DNA of 64,000 bases from the NCBI GenBank assembly GCA_965226915.1, contig CBDDEJ010000009.1:702742-766741 (forward strand), given 5' to 3'. Source of the DNA: Io17-Chloro-G2 sp965226915. Its GTDB lineage: Bacteria; Chloroflexota; Dehalococcoidia; Lucifugimonadales; UBA3495. The notes under the pieces were generated by a model. The model was not told where the DNA came from and ran no database searches. It saw only the letters and a list, made by a program, of their open reading frames with translations. The translations under genes were made by a program, and so were the position numbers. Below, piece after piece: positions 1-8,753 of the stretch. Each line of letters begins with the position of its first letter. Positions within the stretch are counted from its first letter, which is position 1.

Positions 1-959
1 TAGATGTTTCCGGCACCATCCACGGCCATGCCATGCGGGCTGTTGAATTTTCCGGGCGCCAACAGATTGCTTGCCACGACCTCTCCGGAATTATTCTTAT
101 TATTGGGCCAGCCTTCGACCCCGCACACGGCCTCATTCTCGCCCAGGTAGCAGACCAGTTCGTCATTTATGTCCAATACGGCCAGCCGGGCCCGAAGCTC
201 TGCGACCACCATCTGGTCACCGTGGGTTACAAACCCGCTGGGGCTGGACAAAAAATCAGCGCCGAACACCCTTTGGAAACGCCCATCCAAGCCATAGACC
301 TGAACCCGGTGATTCGTCCGGTCAGCAATGTACAACTCCGGGACGTCTCGGCGGCGGTCGATGAAAATCCCATGGGGGCAATTGAACCGGCCGGCTGTCC
401 CTTCTTCTCCATTGATGCTGGCGATGTAGCGGCCTGACTTGTCATAACGGTGGACGTAGCTTTCGCCGTAGCCATCGGCCACCCAAACGTCGCCAGAGCC
501 CCCGAAGCGCTCCTCATCCACCGCAACCAACGTTGGCGAATAGTTGCCGTCCCGATAGACACTGGCGCCGGGTTTGTCGAGAGTGGTTATGATCTGGCCG
601 TCCAGTGTGGTTTTTAAAACCTTTCCCGAGAACGGCCCGGTTGAGGGTGGATAGTCGTAACCCAACTGCGGCTGGCGTTTGCGTCCATTGTCCGCAATCC
701 ACAGAAACTCGGCGCCGCCCTCGTTCACAAGGGTAATGCCGTGGGCGTCGGCGACGGGAAGACGCCAGCTGGCGCGAAGTTTGCCATCGCTGTCCAGAAC
801 CAGCATGGTGGGATCGCCCGGGTGGAAGGTGACTACGTCTCCGGCAGCCGTGACCGCGACGCCGTGGTGAGCCCAACCCGTATGCTGTGCTTTGTCCGAT
901 GGGACATCAGCCCAATCGGCGTCCCACCGGTAATTGTTGGGGCCTTGTCCTATGTCCAT
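1..959 (-). CDS. NHL-repeat beta-propeller protein (3' end outside window)
   Basis: The minus frame stays open from an ATG at 959 to the window edge, about 319 codons, so the C-terminus is missing. Repeated blade motifs are visible: DVWVADGYGESYVHRYDKSG, LYIADRTNHRVQVYGLDG and FNSPHGMAVDGAGNIY. The pattern of an aspartate/asparagine-rich turn followed by V-x-V-[YF] is typical of six-bladed NHL propellers. I see no signal peptide, so it may be cytoplasmic. NHL propellers usually bind ligands or proteins, and some are lyases or peptidylglycine-type enzymes; the substrate cannot be told here. It runs the same way as the small membrane protein and ABC operon above it. Confidence 0.85.
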   Translation of the reverse strand, partial: MDIGQGPNNYRWDADWADVPSDKAQHTGWAHHGVAVTAAGDVVTFHPGDPTMLVLDSDGKLRASWRLPVADAHGITLVNEGGAEFLWIADNGRKRQPQLGYDYPPSTGPFSGKVLKTTLDGQIITTLDKPGASVYRDGNYSPTLVAVDEERFGGSGDVWVADGYGESYVHRYDKSGRYIASINGEEGTAGRFNCPHGIFIDRRRDVPELYIADRTNHRVQVYGLDGRFQRVFGADFLSSPSGFVTHGDQMVVAELRARLAVLDINDELVCYLGENEAVCGVEGWPNNKNNSGEVVASNLLAPGKFNSPHGMAVDGAGNI

Positions 960-1026
960 GGCTAAATTGGCCTTTCCGGCGGGGCGCCGTACTCTCAAAT
1001 TTCTGAGAAGGCTGTTGATTAGTGGG

Positions 1027-1467
1027 TCAGGCGCCCTTGGTTCGTATCTCGCTGAAAATTCCCAACAACGTTGATACGGCGATGCCGCCTATTGGGGCGC
1101 CGTAGTGTATTGCATTGACGATGGTGTACCGGCGGCCCAGGTACGTCTCGTCTGCTATTTGACCATACATCAATCCCAGATAGGTCCCAACGATAGCTCC
1201 AGCCAGCACCAAAATCACCGTACCAGCGACGAACGGCCATCGTACATTGAAGTTGGCCCAGCCTGCGTAGGCGCCCAACCCGGCGCCAACCCCGATTGAT
1301 ACAAGATAGATGTTGCGGTGGACTTCCGGATGCCAGGCATAGCCGATCAGTTGGTTGAAGTTCAGGGCCATCCACCCGCCAAAGATACCCAGCATGACCC
1401 CAACCAAGAATCCGACCAAGGTTCGTCCCACGGGGACCACCACAGTGTAGATACCGCCGTCAATCAT
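1027..1467 (-). CDS. small polytopic membrane protein, unknown function
   Basis: A 146-residue protein with about four hydrophobic segments (roughly residues 8-35, 52-70, 78-100 and 120-137), rich in glycine and alanine, and no signal cleavage site. It sits downstream of the first ABC operon on the same strand, but the hairpin at 1583-1610 separates them, so it is probably its own transcription unit. I do not recognise the family. The glycine-rich helices resemble small integral membrane proteins of unknown role. Confidence 0.6.
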   Translation of the reverse strand: MIDGGIYTVVVPVGRTLVGFLVGVMLGIFGGWMALNFNQLIGYAWHPEVHRNIYLVSIGVGAGLGAYAGWANFNVRWPFVAGTVILVLAGAIVGTYLGLMYGQIADETYLGRRYTIVNAIHYGAPIGGIAVSTLLGIFSEIRTKGA

Positions 1468-1582
1468 TTAGCGGCCAAACCCATAAGCAATTAGACGCCT
1501 CTTGTGTCGCGATACCGTGATATGCCTAATATCGCGTATAAGGATTATAACGTATCCGCTGCGGGTGGTGCAGGGAAAATTT

Positions 1583-1610
1583 TAGACCCCGCCAATTTCG
1601 GCGGGGTCTA
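1583..1610 (-). terminator. terminator of ABC operon A
   Basis: Perfect 11-bp inverted repeat TAGACCCCGCC / GGCGGGGTCTA with a 6-nt loop, just after the stop of the DppC-like permease. On the minus strand the hairpin is followed by an A/T-rich AAAATTTT tract. Most likely the operon's rho-independent terminator. Confidence 0.75.
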
Positions 1611-1652
1611 TTGCAAGGTCTGGTAACTCATTCCCTGGATTGGGCATGGGAT

Positions 1653-2657
1653 TTAGTAGGAGATACCCGCCTCCTTGGCCTCTTTGGTCGCCTTCAGCCA
1701 GCGCCAGCGTTGCAGGGGGTCGCTTACGGCCCGTAGCCAGACACCGAATAGGTTGAACGATAGGGCGGTTAGGAAGATGGCCGTGCCGGGCACAACCACT
1801 ATCCACCAGGCAGAAGTGATGTAACTTCGCCCCGACGCCAACATCAATCCCCAGGACGAATCCGGCGGTTGTATGCCAAAGCCCAAGAAGCTAAGGGCCG
1901 ACTCGGTCAGGATGTTTCTGGGTACTTCCAGGGCCGCTATGGTCATCAGGGGAGTTATCAGGTTGGGCATGATGTGGCGGCTTATCACCCGCTGGTCGGT
2001 GCAACCGATGGCCCGGGCCGATTCGATGAAGGTTTGCTCCCGCAGCGACATGACCACGCCGCGGGTAACCCGGCAGTAGAGCATCCACCGCGCTACGGCA
2101 AAGACGATGATTATGTTTGTGAAGCTGGGTCCCAGGATATACAACACCATCAAGGCAAGGAATAGCAGCGGAACGGACATGAATATGTCCACGGCCCGCA
2201 TGATGACGTCGTCCACGACTCCGCGATAGTATCCGGCGAGGAGACCGAGGAAAATGCCGATGGAGCCGGAAACCACCACCCCCAGTACCCCCACGGTGAG
2301 GGAGATACGGCCGCCATATATCAGCCGGGTGACCAAGTCCCTGCCCAAGTGGTCTGTACCCAGCAGGTATAATCGGTTTTCGGTGGTCTGGCCGGTTCTG
2401 GTCTGTTCAGCGGTGGGGTTTTTGATGATTGCCTCGCCCACCGACAGCGGCGCCAGGTGGCGCAAGGGGATTTGCTGCTCCAACGGATCATCGGGCGACA
2501 CCAAGGGGGCAAAGATGACGGCCAGGAATATGACGACGATAAACACTCCCGACACCAGTGTCACCGGGTCGTTTAAAAACGCCTGAAGGAGCGGTTTGTT
2601 CCAAATGGCCACCAAGGCATTGGGTTTCCGGTCTAATGTTGTCGCCGTGTCTTGCAT
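1653..2657 (-). CDS. oligopeptide ABC transporter permease, DppC/OppC type (operon A)
   Basis: A 334-residue inner-membrane permease. The N-terminal part (about residues 30-55) is an OppC_N-type transmembrane segment, followed by a periplasmic loop and the BPD_transp_1 domain. The EAA-like cytoplasmic loop that docks on the ATPase is seen around ESALSFLGFG, preceded by the conserved GTDHLGRDL element. It follows the DppB-type permease by about 95 bp and completes an SBP-DppB-DppC order. No DppD/DppF ATPase gene is present nearby, so the transporter must borrow ATPases encoded elsewhere. Substrate unknown; peptides, opines or other small polar solutes are all possible. Confidence 0.92.
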   Translation of the reverse strand: MQDTATTLDRKPNALVAIWNKPLLQAFLNDPVTLVSGVFIVVIFLAVIFAPLVSPDDPLEQQIPLRHLAPLSVGEAIIKNPTAEQTRTGQTTENRLYLLGTDHLGRDLVTRLIYGGRISLTVGVLGVVVSGSIGIFLGLLAGYYRGVVDDVIMRAVDIFMSVPLLFLALMVLYILGPSFTNIIIVFAVARWMLYCRVTRGVVMSLREQTFIESARAIGCTDQRVISRHIMPNLITPLMTIAALEVPRNILTESALSFLGFGIQPPDSSWGLMLASGRSYITSAWWIVVVPGTAIFLTALSFNLFGVWLRAVSDPLQRWRWLKATKEAKEAGISY

Positions 2658-2751
2658 GATGGTGGTATGACCTCACGCTTCCTTAACGAGTGATTTTCGG
2701 GAGACATTTCCTGGGCCTTAGATCTGACGCGAGATAGGTATCTGAACCAGT

Positions 2752-3681
2752 TTATTTATAAGCGATGCGTGGGTCCAGCCAAGTATAGGCTAGATCTATG
2801 ATTAGGTTGATAGACATCACCATCAGAGCGACTACAAACACGGTGGCGGTGATCAATGGCAAGTCCCTGGCGTTGATGGCGTCAATGAGCAATTTACCCA
2901 ATCCGGGCCATTGGTAAATAGTTTCCACAATGGTGGCGCCGTTCATGAATCCGGCCAGTTCATCCCCCATCAGGGTGACTATGGAGATGGAAGCGTTTTT
3001 CAAGACATGGCGGTAGAGAACGACATTCTCTGAAAGGCCTTTGGCCCTGGCGGTGGCCACATACTGCTTGCTCATTTCGTCGATCATGGTCGCCCTGGTT
3101 ATCTGGGCGTTGCGGCCCAAGACCCGGGGTGAAAGGGCTATTGCTGGTAGGATGATGAATTTCCAGCCTCCTGGACCTAGACCGGCAAACCCGGACGTTG
3201 GCACCAGGCCGAATTGAAGGGCGACGATCAAGATGAGCATCAAGGCGAGCCAGAAATCCGGAATGGAAATCACTGCGAAGGAAAGGATGTTGACCACGCG
3301 GTCCATTATGCCGCGGGGACGACGGGCCGCCAACATACCGATAGGGATGCCCGTCATACCAATCGACCAAGCTACAACAGCTAATGCCGCCGTGTTTGGG
3401 AAGCGGTCTAGCACCAAATCCCGGGCGGGCAAGTTATAGCGCAGCGACCGGTCGAAGTCTCCCGTCGCAAAGTTGGCAAAGTACTCCGCCAGCCTAACGT
3501 AGGTAGGCCGGTCGTACCCGAATTTGACCCGCAGTGCTTCGGCAGCTTCTTCGGTGGCGTCATCACTCAAAAGAAGCTCTATCGGGTCGCCCAGGATATT
3601 TGTGGCGAAGAAGAGCAAGGCCATTAGGCCGAATACAATGAAAACCGAGTGGCCAACCCGCCGAAACATGTAGTTACGCAC
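2752..3681 (-). CDS. oligopeptide ABC transporter permease, DppB/OppB type (operon A)
   Basis: A 309-residue inner-membrane permease with six predicted helices, starting MRNYMFRRVGHSV as is usual for DppB. The conserved motif TIVETIYQWPGLGKL lies near residue 245 and the C-terminal DPRIAYK tail is typical of the family. It pairs with the DppC-type permease downstream to form the channel. It is separated from the binding-protein gene by about 270 bp containing a hairpin (3883-3909), which may set a lower expression level for the permeases than for the binding protein. Confidence 0.92.
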   Translation of the reverse strand: MRNYMFRRVGHSVFIVFGLMALLFFATNILGDPIELLLSDDATEEAAEALRVKFGYDRPTYVRLAEYFANFATGDFDRSLRYNLPARDLVLDRFPNTAALAVVAWSIGMTGIPIGMLAARRPRGIMDRVVNILSFAVISIPDFWLALMLILIVALQFGLVPTSGFAGLGPGGWKFIILPAIALSPRVLGRNAQITRATMIDEMSKQYVATARAKGLSENVVLYRHVLKNASISIVTLMGDELAGFMNGATIVETIYQWPGLGKLLIDAINARDLPLITATVFVVALMVMSINLIIDLAYTWLDPRIAYK

Positions 3682-3882
3682 GACGGCCCCTCATATGCGC
3701 AAGCCAAAGCGCCGTCACATCTGCCCGGCGTACGAAGAACGGGCTACATGTCCCTGGGACGGCGTTATTCAACTGTGAGGTCTGCTTAATTCGCATTGAT
3801 CTTTGGCCTGGACTGTCTGATGGCGTGAATATCGAAGCGCGCCATCACTGTCAACCTGTGAGTTGCCCTGTTGTACATGAAC

Positions 3883-3909
3883 CGTGCCCCGAGAAAATCC
3901 CGGGGCACG
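3883..3909 (-). terminator. hairpin between SBP and permease genes (partial terminator)
   Basis: Nine-bp inverted repeat CGTGCCCCG / CGGGGCACG with an A/T-rich loop, 42 bp after the SBP stop and about 200 bp before the permease start. It has no strong U-tract. It may protect the SBP transcript end or cause partial termination, as is common between binding-protein and permease genes. Confidence 0.5.
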
Positions 3910-3950
3910 ATTTGCTATTTACCCCCAATTGGTCCGATCAATCTGATGGG

Positions 3951-5714
3951 CTACTTGAACCGCATGGTGTTTACTCTCAGCCTAGGTGCGTAGTATGGCT
4001 CCCACTCTAGGTCGGCGGCCATCCCATACACTACCACAGTCTGGAGAACAGGGACGAAGTGGAAGTGATCGTGGACGTGATTAGCGATTTCGATCATCCT
4101 CTCAGTCCGCAACGGACCGGTGTCGGTCGCGTTGGCAATCTCGATCATGTTCTCCAGCTCTTCCTCGCATACTCCGCTGCTGCGGCTGAAACAACTGTTC
4201 CGCAGGATTCCCTGGCGAGAGAAGTCCAGCGACTCGGTGGAGGTCGCGGACTCGGTGATTTGCATTGATGCAAATCCAGGTCCTCCAGGACCCAAAGCCC
4301 GGCATTTTTCTTCCAGCGTGTCTCCGGGCGCGTCGGCGAAGTCCTGGCGGGTGCGCTGGTGGCCGCAGTTTTGCCGGCTGAGGCCTGAGCGCACCGCCGA
4401 CTCCACCACGTTCTGCCGGGCGTTTATGCCCACCTCCTGCCAATAGGCAACGGCGGCTTCGGCCCATTCCACGTCTTTGGGAACCCTCTGGGAGCGCATG
4501 TTCACGACTATTTCGTTGGCAGGGTCGTAGTTGGCCTCGGCTAACAATTGCCGGGCACGTTCCGGGTCGTAGCCATACGGAGCCGAATTCTCGGGGGTGA
4601 TGCCTACAGTTCCCGGTTGGGCGATGTTTCCGTAGCATTGAAGCAGGTTGTCGTATAGCTGCTTCATCAACGTTTCACAGTCAATGGCCAGGTTCATGGC
4701 TTCACGGACCTTTGCCTTACTCATCTCTGGGTGGTGCATGGTGTCCATGGGCCAGATCCATATCTCGTTGTTGGTGGCGACCTTGAACTGGGGAACGCGA
4801 TCCCGGTCATCCAGTGATATCTCAGCCAGGTCGGCCTCTCCAGCTTCGATCACAGCGGCTCGAACCAGAGGCTCGTTCCTCCAGATCTGGAAAACATGCT
4901 GGATGGCCGGGGCCTGTGAATCGAAGGAGCTGTTGGGTTTGTAATCCGCGAATGCTTCCAACTCCACTTCGATCCCGGACCTCCACTCTACTATCTTGTA
5001 GGGCCCCAGTCCGACGGTTGTTCTTTCGATGTCATCCTCAGAGGCCTGCTTGAACCAGGCCACATCTTGGAACTTGGTGAAGATGGTGGTCCGGGGAAGG
5101 ATTGGGCACGGCTTGCCGCACACAACGCCCAGCGTGTATTCATCCACCACTTCGCCGCTTATGACGCCGTGGAAGCTAAAGTCGTTGCTGTTGGAGTGGC
5201 CGCTGGTCTCTTCGTCGCCGAAGAAATCGATCCAAAAGGCGGCTTGGGTGGCGTTCCACGGGGCTCCGTTGTGGAAAGTCACTCCCTCGCGAAGTTTGAA
5301 TTGCCACCGGTTGGGCTCAAGCTGTTCCCAGCTTTCAATGGTGCTAAGAGGCACCACCTCAAAGGTGTTGTTGTCTATCCACGTCAGGGGGTCGCTGGCG
5401 ATATCATCGCACACCGTGTTTTGGGCGTTTCCTCCGCAACTGGCGCTGGCGGCGCCCAAAGTGGTGGGTTCTTCGTTTGAGACAAAGATCAGGGTGTCCC
5501 TGGCGCTAACCACCGCTTCCGAAACCGGCGTTGGGGTGTCACCCACTACGGGGACCGCAGTCGCGGCAATCCCAGTGGGTTGGACGACCGTCGTCGGGGC
5601 TATGGACGCTGTAGTGGGCTCTGCGGAGCCGCCGCAGGCGACGATCAGAACCGTGGTCAGGGCCACCAGACCCATAAACCAGGCGTGCAAATTGATTCCT
5701 GGAGAACCCTTCAT
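3951..5714 (-). CDS. ABC transporter substrate-binding lipoprotein, SBP_bac_5 family (operon A)
   Basis: A 587-residue extracytoplasmic solute-binding protein. The N-terminus is a lipoprotein signal with lipobox LIVAC and acylated Cys27, followed by a Thr/Pro/Val-rich linker to about residue 75. The rest matches the family-5 (DppA/OppA/NikA) fold: FKLREGVTFHNGAPW early, the PLTWIDNNTFEVVP element, then the repeated charged lobe-2 segments such as YDPERARQLLAEANYDP. It delivers substrate to the DppB/DppC pair downstream. Typical family length is 500-600 residues. Ligand cannot be deduced. Confidence 0.93.
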   Translation of the reverse strand: MKGSPGINLHAWFMGLVALTTVLIVACGGSAEPTTASIAPTTVVQPTGIAATAVPVVGDTPTPVSEAVVSARDTLIFVSNEEPTTLGAASASCGGNAQNTVCDDIASDPLTWIDNNTFEVVPLSTIESWEQLEPNRWQFKLREGVTFHNGAPWNATQAAFWIDFFGDEETSGHSNSNDFSFHGVISGEVVDEYTLGVVCGKPCPILPRTTIFTKFQDVAWFKQASEDDIERTTVGLGPYKIVEWRSGIEVELEAFADYKPNSSFDSQAPAIQHVFQIWRNEPLVRAAVIEAGEADLAEISLDDRDRVPQFKVATNNEIWIWPMDTMHHPEMSKAKVREAMNLAIDCETLMKQLYDNLLQCYGNIAQPGTVGITPENSAPYGYDPERARQLLAEANYDPANEIVVNMRSQRVPKDVEWAEAAVAYWQEVGINARQNVVESAVRSGLSRQNCGHQRTRQDFADAPGDTLEEKCRALGPGGPGFASMQITESATSTESLDFSRQGILRNSCFSRSSGVCEEELENMIEIANATDTGPLRTERMIEIANHVHDHFHFVPVLQTVVVYGMAADLEWEPYYAPRLRVNTMRFK

Positions 5715-5865
5715 TCTGTTTGCCCCCCTGACATTTGATTCCAGATTTGGAGAACCATTACTGGCTCAGGTTAACGACATTACATTAGTCCATATTTCGT
5801 GTCAAGCAGACCCAATTACCTGGCAAGACCCGTTATAAAGCGGTAGAAGCCTGGAAAGATCAATT

Positions 5866-5900
5866 GTGATCCTGAGTGTGATCCTGAGTGTGATCCTGAA
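5866..5900. repeat. 12-bp tandem repeat, three copies
   Basis: The unit GTGATCCTGAGT occurs twice in full and a third time with the last base changed (GTGATCCTGAA), just upstream of the SBP gene on the opposite side from its start. No function evident. Confidence 0.8.
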
Positions 5901-5971
5901 GGAACCCAAACCTCTTCGGCCTCACAATCCAGTGATGCGAAATAAATCACGTCGCGGATTTGTTTAGAGAT

Positions 5972-6547
5972 TCAGGCCGGCCTGCCCCAGGTTTCCGACA
6001 ATGCCAGCCCGGCGGTGCTGCTGAGGCGAACCCCTCGTTGCTCGGGGAAGGGGTGCCCTTGGGCTACCTCTCCATTGAAGGTCAACTGAGCCCGCCGGGC
6101 CGGAACGAAAACGGCATGCCAGCCTAAAGGACGGTCCGGCGAACTGCCGGGCGGGACCGCGATGGTGAATGGTTCGCCGAAGTCGTACCAGGTAAGTTCG
6201 ATGGAGTCTTCCTCGGATTCTATTGATTCAGTCCAAAAGAAACTGGCGTCTCCAGTGCGGTCAAAGGCGGCGGTGATGACGGGGATCGACGGGTCCTTCA
6301 TTTCCGCGTTGCCTATTATATCGTCTTGCAGCCATCGGGCCACGGCTATGTTGTCGGAATAGATTTTGATTCCGTTATCCGTTACGTCGCTAGTCAAGAA
6401 CAGCACGTGGCCGGCGCCCCCCGGCGAAAGTAGTATGCGCCAGTGGGCGGCTCGGGTGGTCATCGGCCCGTCTTGTTCCACGTGAAGGCGCATGTAATTG
6501 TTCTCTCCGGTGAGCAGCACGATATCGGTATTGGTTGGGCTAACCAT
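5972..6547 (-). CDS. conserved hypothetical protein, probably beta-rich
   Basis: A 191-residue protein without signal peptide or membrane segment. The sequence alternates short hydrophobic strands and polar turns and has many Trp, Thr and Ser residues, suggesting a beta-sandwich or lipocalin-like fold. Phrases such as DRPLGWHAVFVPARRAQLTFNG suggest a carboxy-terminal strand pair. A good ribosome site (AGGAGGGG) lies just ahead of the ATG at 6547. It stands alone between ABC operon A and the ThuA-like gene. I do not recognise a family and assign no function. Confidence 0.6.
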   Translation of the reverse strand: MVSPTNTDIVLLTGENNYMRLHVEQDGPMTTRAAHWRILLSPGGAGHVLFLTSDVTDNGIKIYSDNIAVARWLQDDIIGNAEMKDPSIPVITAAFDRTGDASFFWTESIESEEDSIELTWYDFGEPFTIAVPPGSSPDRPLGWHAVFVPARRAQLTFNGEVAQGHPFPEQRGVRLSSTAGLALSETWGRPA

Positions 6548-6923
6548 AATCCCCTCCTTAATAAAAGGAATCTCGTATCATAAAAATCATTGCCTGTCCC
6601 GGACGGTTCACCAACATACCTCAGCCGCGTCTGCCAACATTTCTAGCACGGCGTAGGGGGGGCAACCGCTTGTGAGGACCCATGGCCGCCAGCGGGTATT
6701 CTACCAACTTCATCCCGTTGCCTGCGAACATCAATGGCTCGCCGGTCCCTCTTGACCGTGGTTGTCTCCTGATGCTTTATTTGCCCCAGGCTGTTAACAT
6801 CCAAGTGCGCCTCAGGCTGAAGGTCGCGGCTATGCTATCAAAGGCCGTCATCGATGCCGGTGTACATAAATGTCAGTCGGCGCGCAAAGCGATCAAACAT
6901 TCGACTGGGAGGGATAGATCCAA
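6548..6923. other. intergenic region, no supported gene
   Basis: Divergent intergenic region between the hypothetical gene on the minus strand and the ThuA-like gene on the plus strand, so promoters for both should lie here. An 81-codon open frame on the plus strand (6682-6927) has no family-like sequence and overlaps the ThuA start; I do not support it. Confidence 0.6.
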
Positions 6924-7616
6924 ATGAAGCTGTTGGTAATCTCTGGAGGAAGGCATCCCTACGAGGAATCCACACCGGTGTTGGAAGGTTTCCTAAGGTC
7001 CGCCGGCCATGACGTAACCGTGACCGAGGACGCCTCGATATTGTCCCGGTCTTCCGATTTGAACGCGTTCGACGCGCTGGTGTTCAACACACGGCGAGAG
7101 AACGTGGCGAACTTTGCCGACATGGCTTTGGCCAAGGGCGAGCAAGACGGTATGAAGGAATTCATCAACTCGGGCAAAGGTTTTGTCTGCCTCCATATTT
7201 CCGGATGCCGGCCCTCCGAATGGGCGGAATTCCACGACATTACCGGCGGCGGGTGGATATCGGGAACCAGTTTCCATCCTCCCTATGGCCAGTTCACCGT
7301 CAACGTCAGCCAAGCCAGCCACGTCGGGGTGGCTGGGGTCTCCGACTTTTCCACCAACGACGAGCTTTACATGGGGTTGGCGATCAAAAACGGCAACGAC
7401 GTTTTCCTTACCGGTACGACCCAAGACGGAACCCATCCCTGGGGTCCCGACCGGGCGCCCACGTCCATGCCCGGCGGCACCTTCCCGTTAGGCTGGACAC
7501 GCACCTACGGCCAGGGCAAGGTCTTCGTACTGTTGTTGGGTCACGACGGTCAGAGTTTCCAGACGCCGGAATTCCAGAAGATAGTCCTCAACGGCGTGGA
7601 TTGGGCGACGGCGTAG
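6924..7616 (+). CDS. ThuA-like domain protein
   Basis: A 230-residue cytoplasmic protein matching the ThuA / glutamine-amidotransferase-like fold. It begins MKLLVISGGRHPYEESTPVL, the usual nucleotide-like beta1-loop, and keeps FVCLHISGCRPSEWAEFHDI (the family often has LH.(A/S) in this place), GGTFPLGWTRTYGQGKVFVL and HDGQSFQTPEFQ near the end. Family members are linked to sugar metabolism (ThuA acts in trehalose breakdown), but many are of unknown role. Ribosome site GGGAGGGAT precedes the ATG. A strong hairpin terminator follows at 7626-7657, so it is probably monocistronic. Confidence 0.85.
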   Translation: MKLLVISGGRHPYEESTPVLEGFLRSAGHDVTVTEDASILSRSSDLNAFDALVFNTRRENVANFADMALAKGEQDGMKEFINSGKGFVCLHISGCRPSEWAEFHDITGGGWISGTSFHPPYGQFTVNVSQASHVGVAGVSDFSTNDELYMGLAIKNGNDVFLTGTTQDGTHPWGPDRAPTSMPGGTFPLGWTRTYGQGKVFVLLLGHDGQSFQTPEFQKIVLNGVDWATA

Positions 7617-7625
7617 TTACAACAA

Positions 7626-7657
7626 GCCACCCACGGGACGGCCAAGTCCCGTGGGTG
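7626..7657 (+). terminator. terminator after ThuA-like gene
   Basis: Perfect 13-bp stem CCACCCACGGGAC / GTCCCGTGGGTGG with loop GGCCAA, ten bases after the stop codon. It lacks a clear U-run but is strong and well placed. Confidence 0.7.
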
Positions 7658-7718
7658 GTCCGCTCCAATTCAATTCCGCCAACCAATCAGAATGTAATTG
7701 CGACTCAGGAGTACAAGT

Positions 7719-8471
7719 ATGCCGACTCCCAAGGTTTATTTCCGCCCTGGTTGATTCACGTGCGGCCGAACGAAGGAGTTTCTTTCGTCGCACGGGATTG
7801 ATTACGCCGATGGCGATGTTGAGCATGACCCCGAGTCATTGAAAGAGCTATTGGACCGGGGCCTAAAGATAGTGCCAGTTACCATATTCGGCGACGAAGT
7901 GGTCATCGGATTCAACCCCAAGGAGCTTTCCCGCGTGTTTGGTTTAGACGCCCAGGTCTCCCAGGTTGATCTGCCAAATATGGTGGAAAAGTATCAGACT
8001 GTGTTGGTGGCCGCGGGCGCCGCCATCGGTCAACTGCCTCGGGAATATATGGAATGGGAGTGCCCCGAGCGGAAGCGCAAACTAGGGCAGTTCACCTTCC
8101 ACTTGTTTGACCGGCCCGACCGTGCCCTAAACGCCTATAACGTCGGAGTTTACAGCAGTGAGGACCGGGGCCGAAGTATGCACGATGTCATAGGCAATGT
8201 GGGGTTCAAAGAGATTGTCGTCTATGGCGAGGATGTGCTCAACCGGGTGAAAGCGGCCCTCACGGGAGACGACGCGCTGGACCTGGAAAAAACCCTGGAC
8301 ACCTATATGGGTACTAAGACTGCCGGGGAATTGATGGACCTGGCGTTGGGCCATTCGGTTCATCATCTCAAGCAGCTTTACGAATACATGTCCATCAACG
8401 GCCTTGAGCCGGCCAGCCCGTTGGGCGAGGAGGATTTCAACGGAGTCGCCGTGCCTACCGAGCTGTTCTGA
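7719..8471 (+). CDS. selenoprotein: glutaredoxin-like domain fused to DinB-like domain (in-frame TGA = Sec12)
   Basis: Reading from ATG 7719 through an in-frame TGA at 7752-7754 gives a 250-residue protein. Before the TGA comes MPTPKVYFRPG and after it FTCGRTKEFLSSHGIDYAD, a textbook glutaredoxin N-terminus in which the TGA replaces the first cysteine of CxxC (U-F-T-C). The domain continues with the cis-proline segment GLKIVPVTIFGDEVVIGF to about residue 75. The remainder (about 85-235) resembles a DinB-like four-helix bundle with the histidine-rich helix LALGHSVHHLKQLYEYM. Ribosome site AGGAG at 7707-7711 sits 7 nt before ATG 7719. A start after the TGA (TTG at 7839) would lack both a ribosome site and half the fold. 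A SECIS-like hairpin follows the TGA. The likely role is a selenol-based thiol-disulfide or mycothiol/bacillithiol-type transfer; that is inference. Confidence 0.85.
7755..7794 (+). promoter_or_regulatory. bacterial SECIS-like element of the glutaredoxin-DinB gene
   Basis: Within the mRNA directly after the TGA, CGTGCG (7759-7764) pairs with CGCACG (7789-7794) and ACGAA (7770-7774) with TTCGT (7784-7788), leaving a 5-nt left bulge and the apical loop GGAGTTTCT (7775-7783). The loop starts 20 nt after the TGA and begins with G, meeting the known bSECIS rules (loop 16-37 nt downstream, G in the first two loop positions) for SelB-guided Sec insertion. Confidence 0.75.
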
Positions 8472-8487
8472 TTAGCATGATAATTGC

Positions 8488-8542
8488 GTCAGGGCCCGCC
8501 CGATGTTTGATGATTTGAAACGAACGCCGGGCGGGCCCTGAC
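8488..8542 (+). terminator. terminator after glutaredoxin-DinB selenoprotein
   Basis: A 15-bp inverted repeat GTCAGGGCCCGCCCG / CGGGCGGGCCCTGAC with a 25-nt loop, 16 bp after the stop. Long loop and no U-run, but the stem is perfect. Confidence 0.65.
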
Positions 8543-8753
8543 CTAACGCCATTGTTTCATGATTTAAGCGTAGGAACGTTTCACCAATGCTCCGCCATCC
8601 CATCCGCGGCCGCCTCTCCTAGTTGTCCGCCATCATCGACGGCGAAGTTCCCGGCGCCCCGTTTTTCTAGATCAAGCATAACGTGGAACCAATTCTTTTC
8701 GGTTTCCGTCTTTCTAGTGACGAAAGTAATTCACTGATACCAGGAGACCGGAT

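Noticed and set aside
5029..5838. 269-codon plus-strand frame opposite the operon A binding protein
   Set aside because: Serine- and threonine-rich shadow of a clear SBP_bac_5 gene.
7839..8471. Start of the glutaredoxin-DinB gene at TTG 7839
   Set aside because: It removes the glutaredoxin active site, has no ribosome site, and leaves half a domain; the ATG at 7719 with Sec explains everything.
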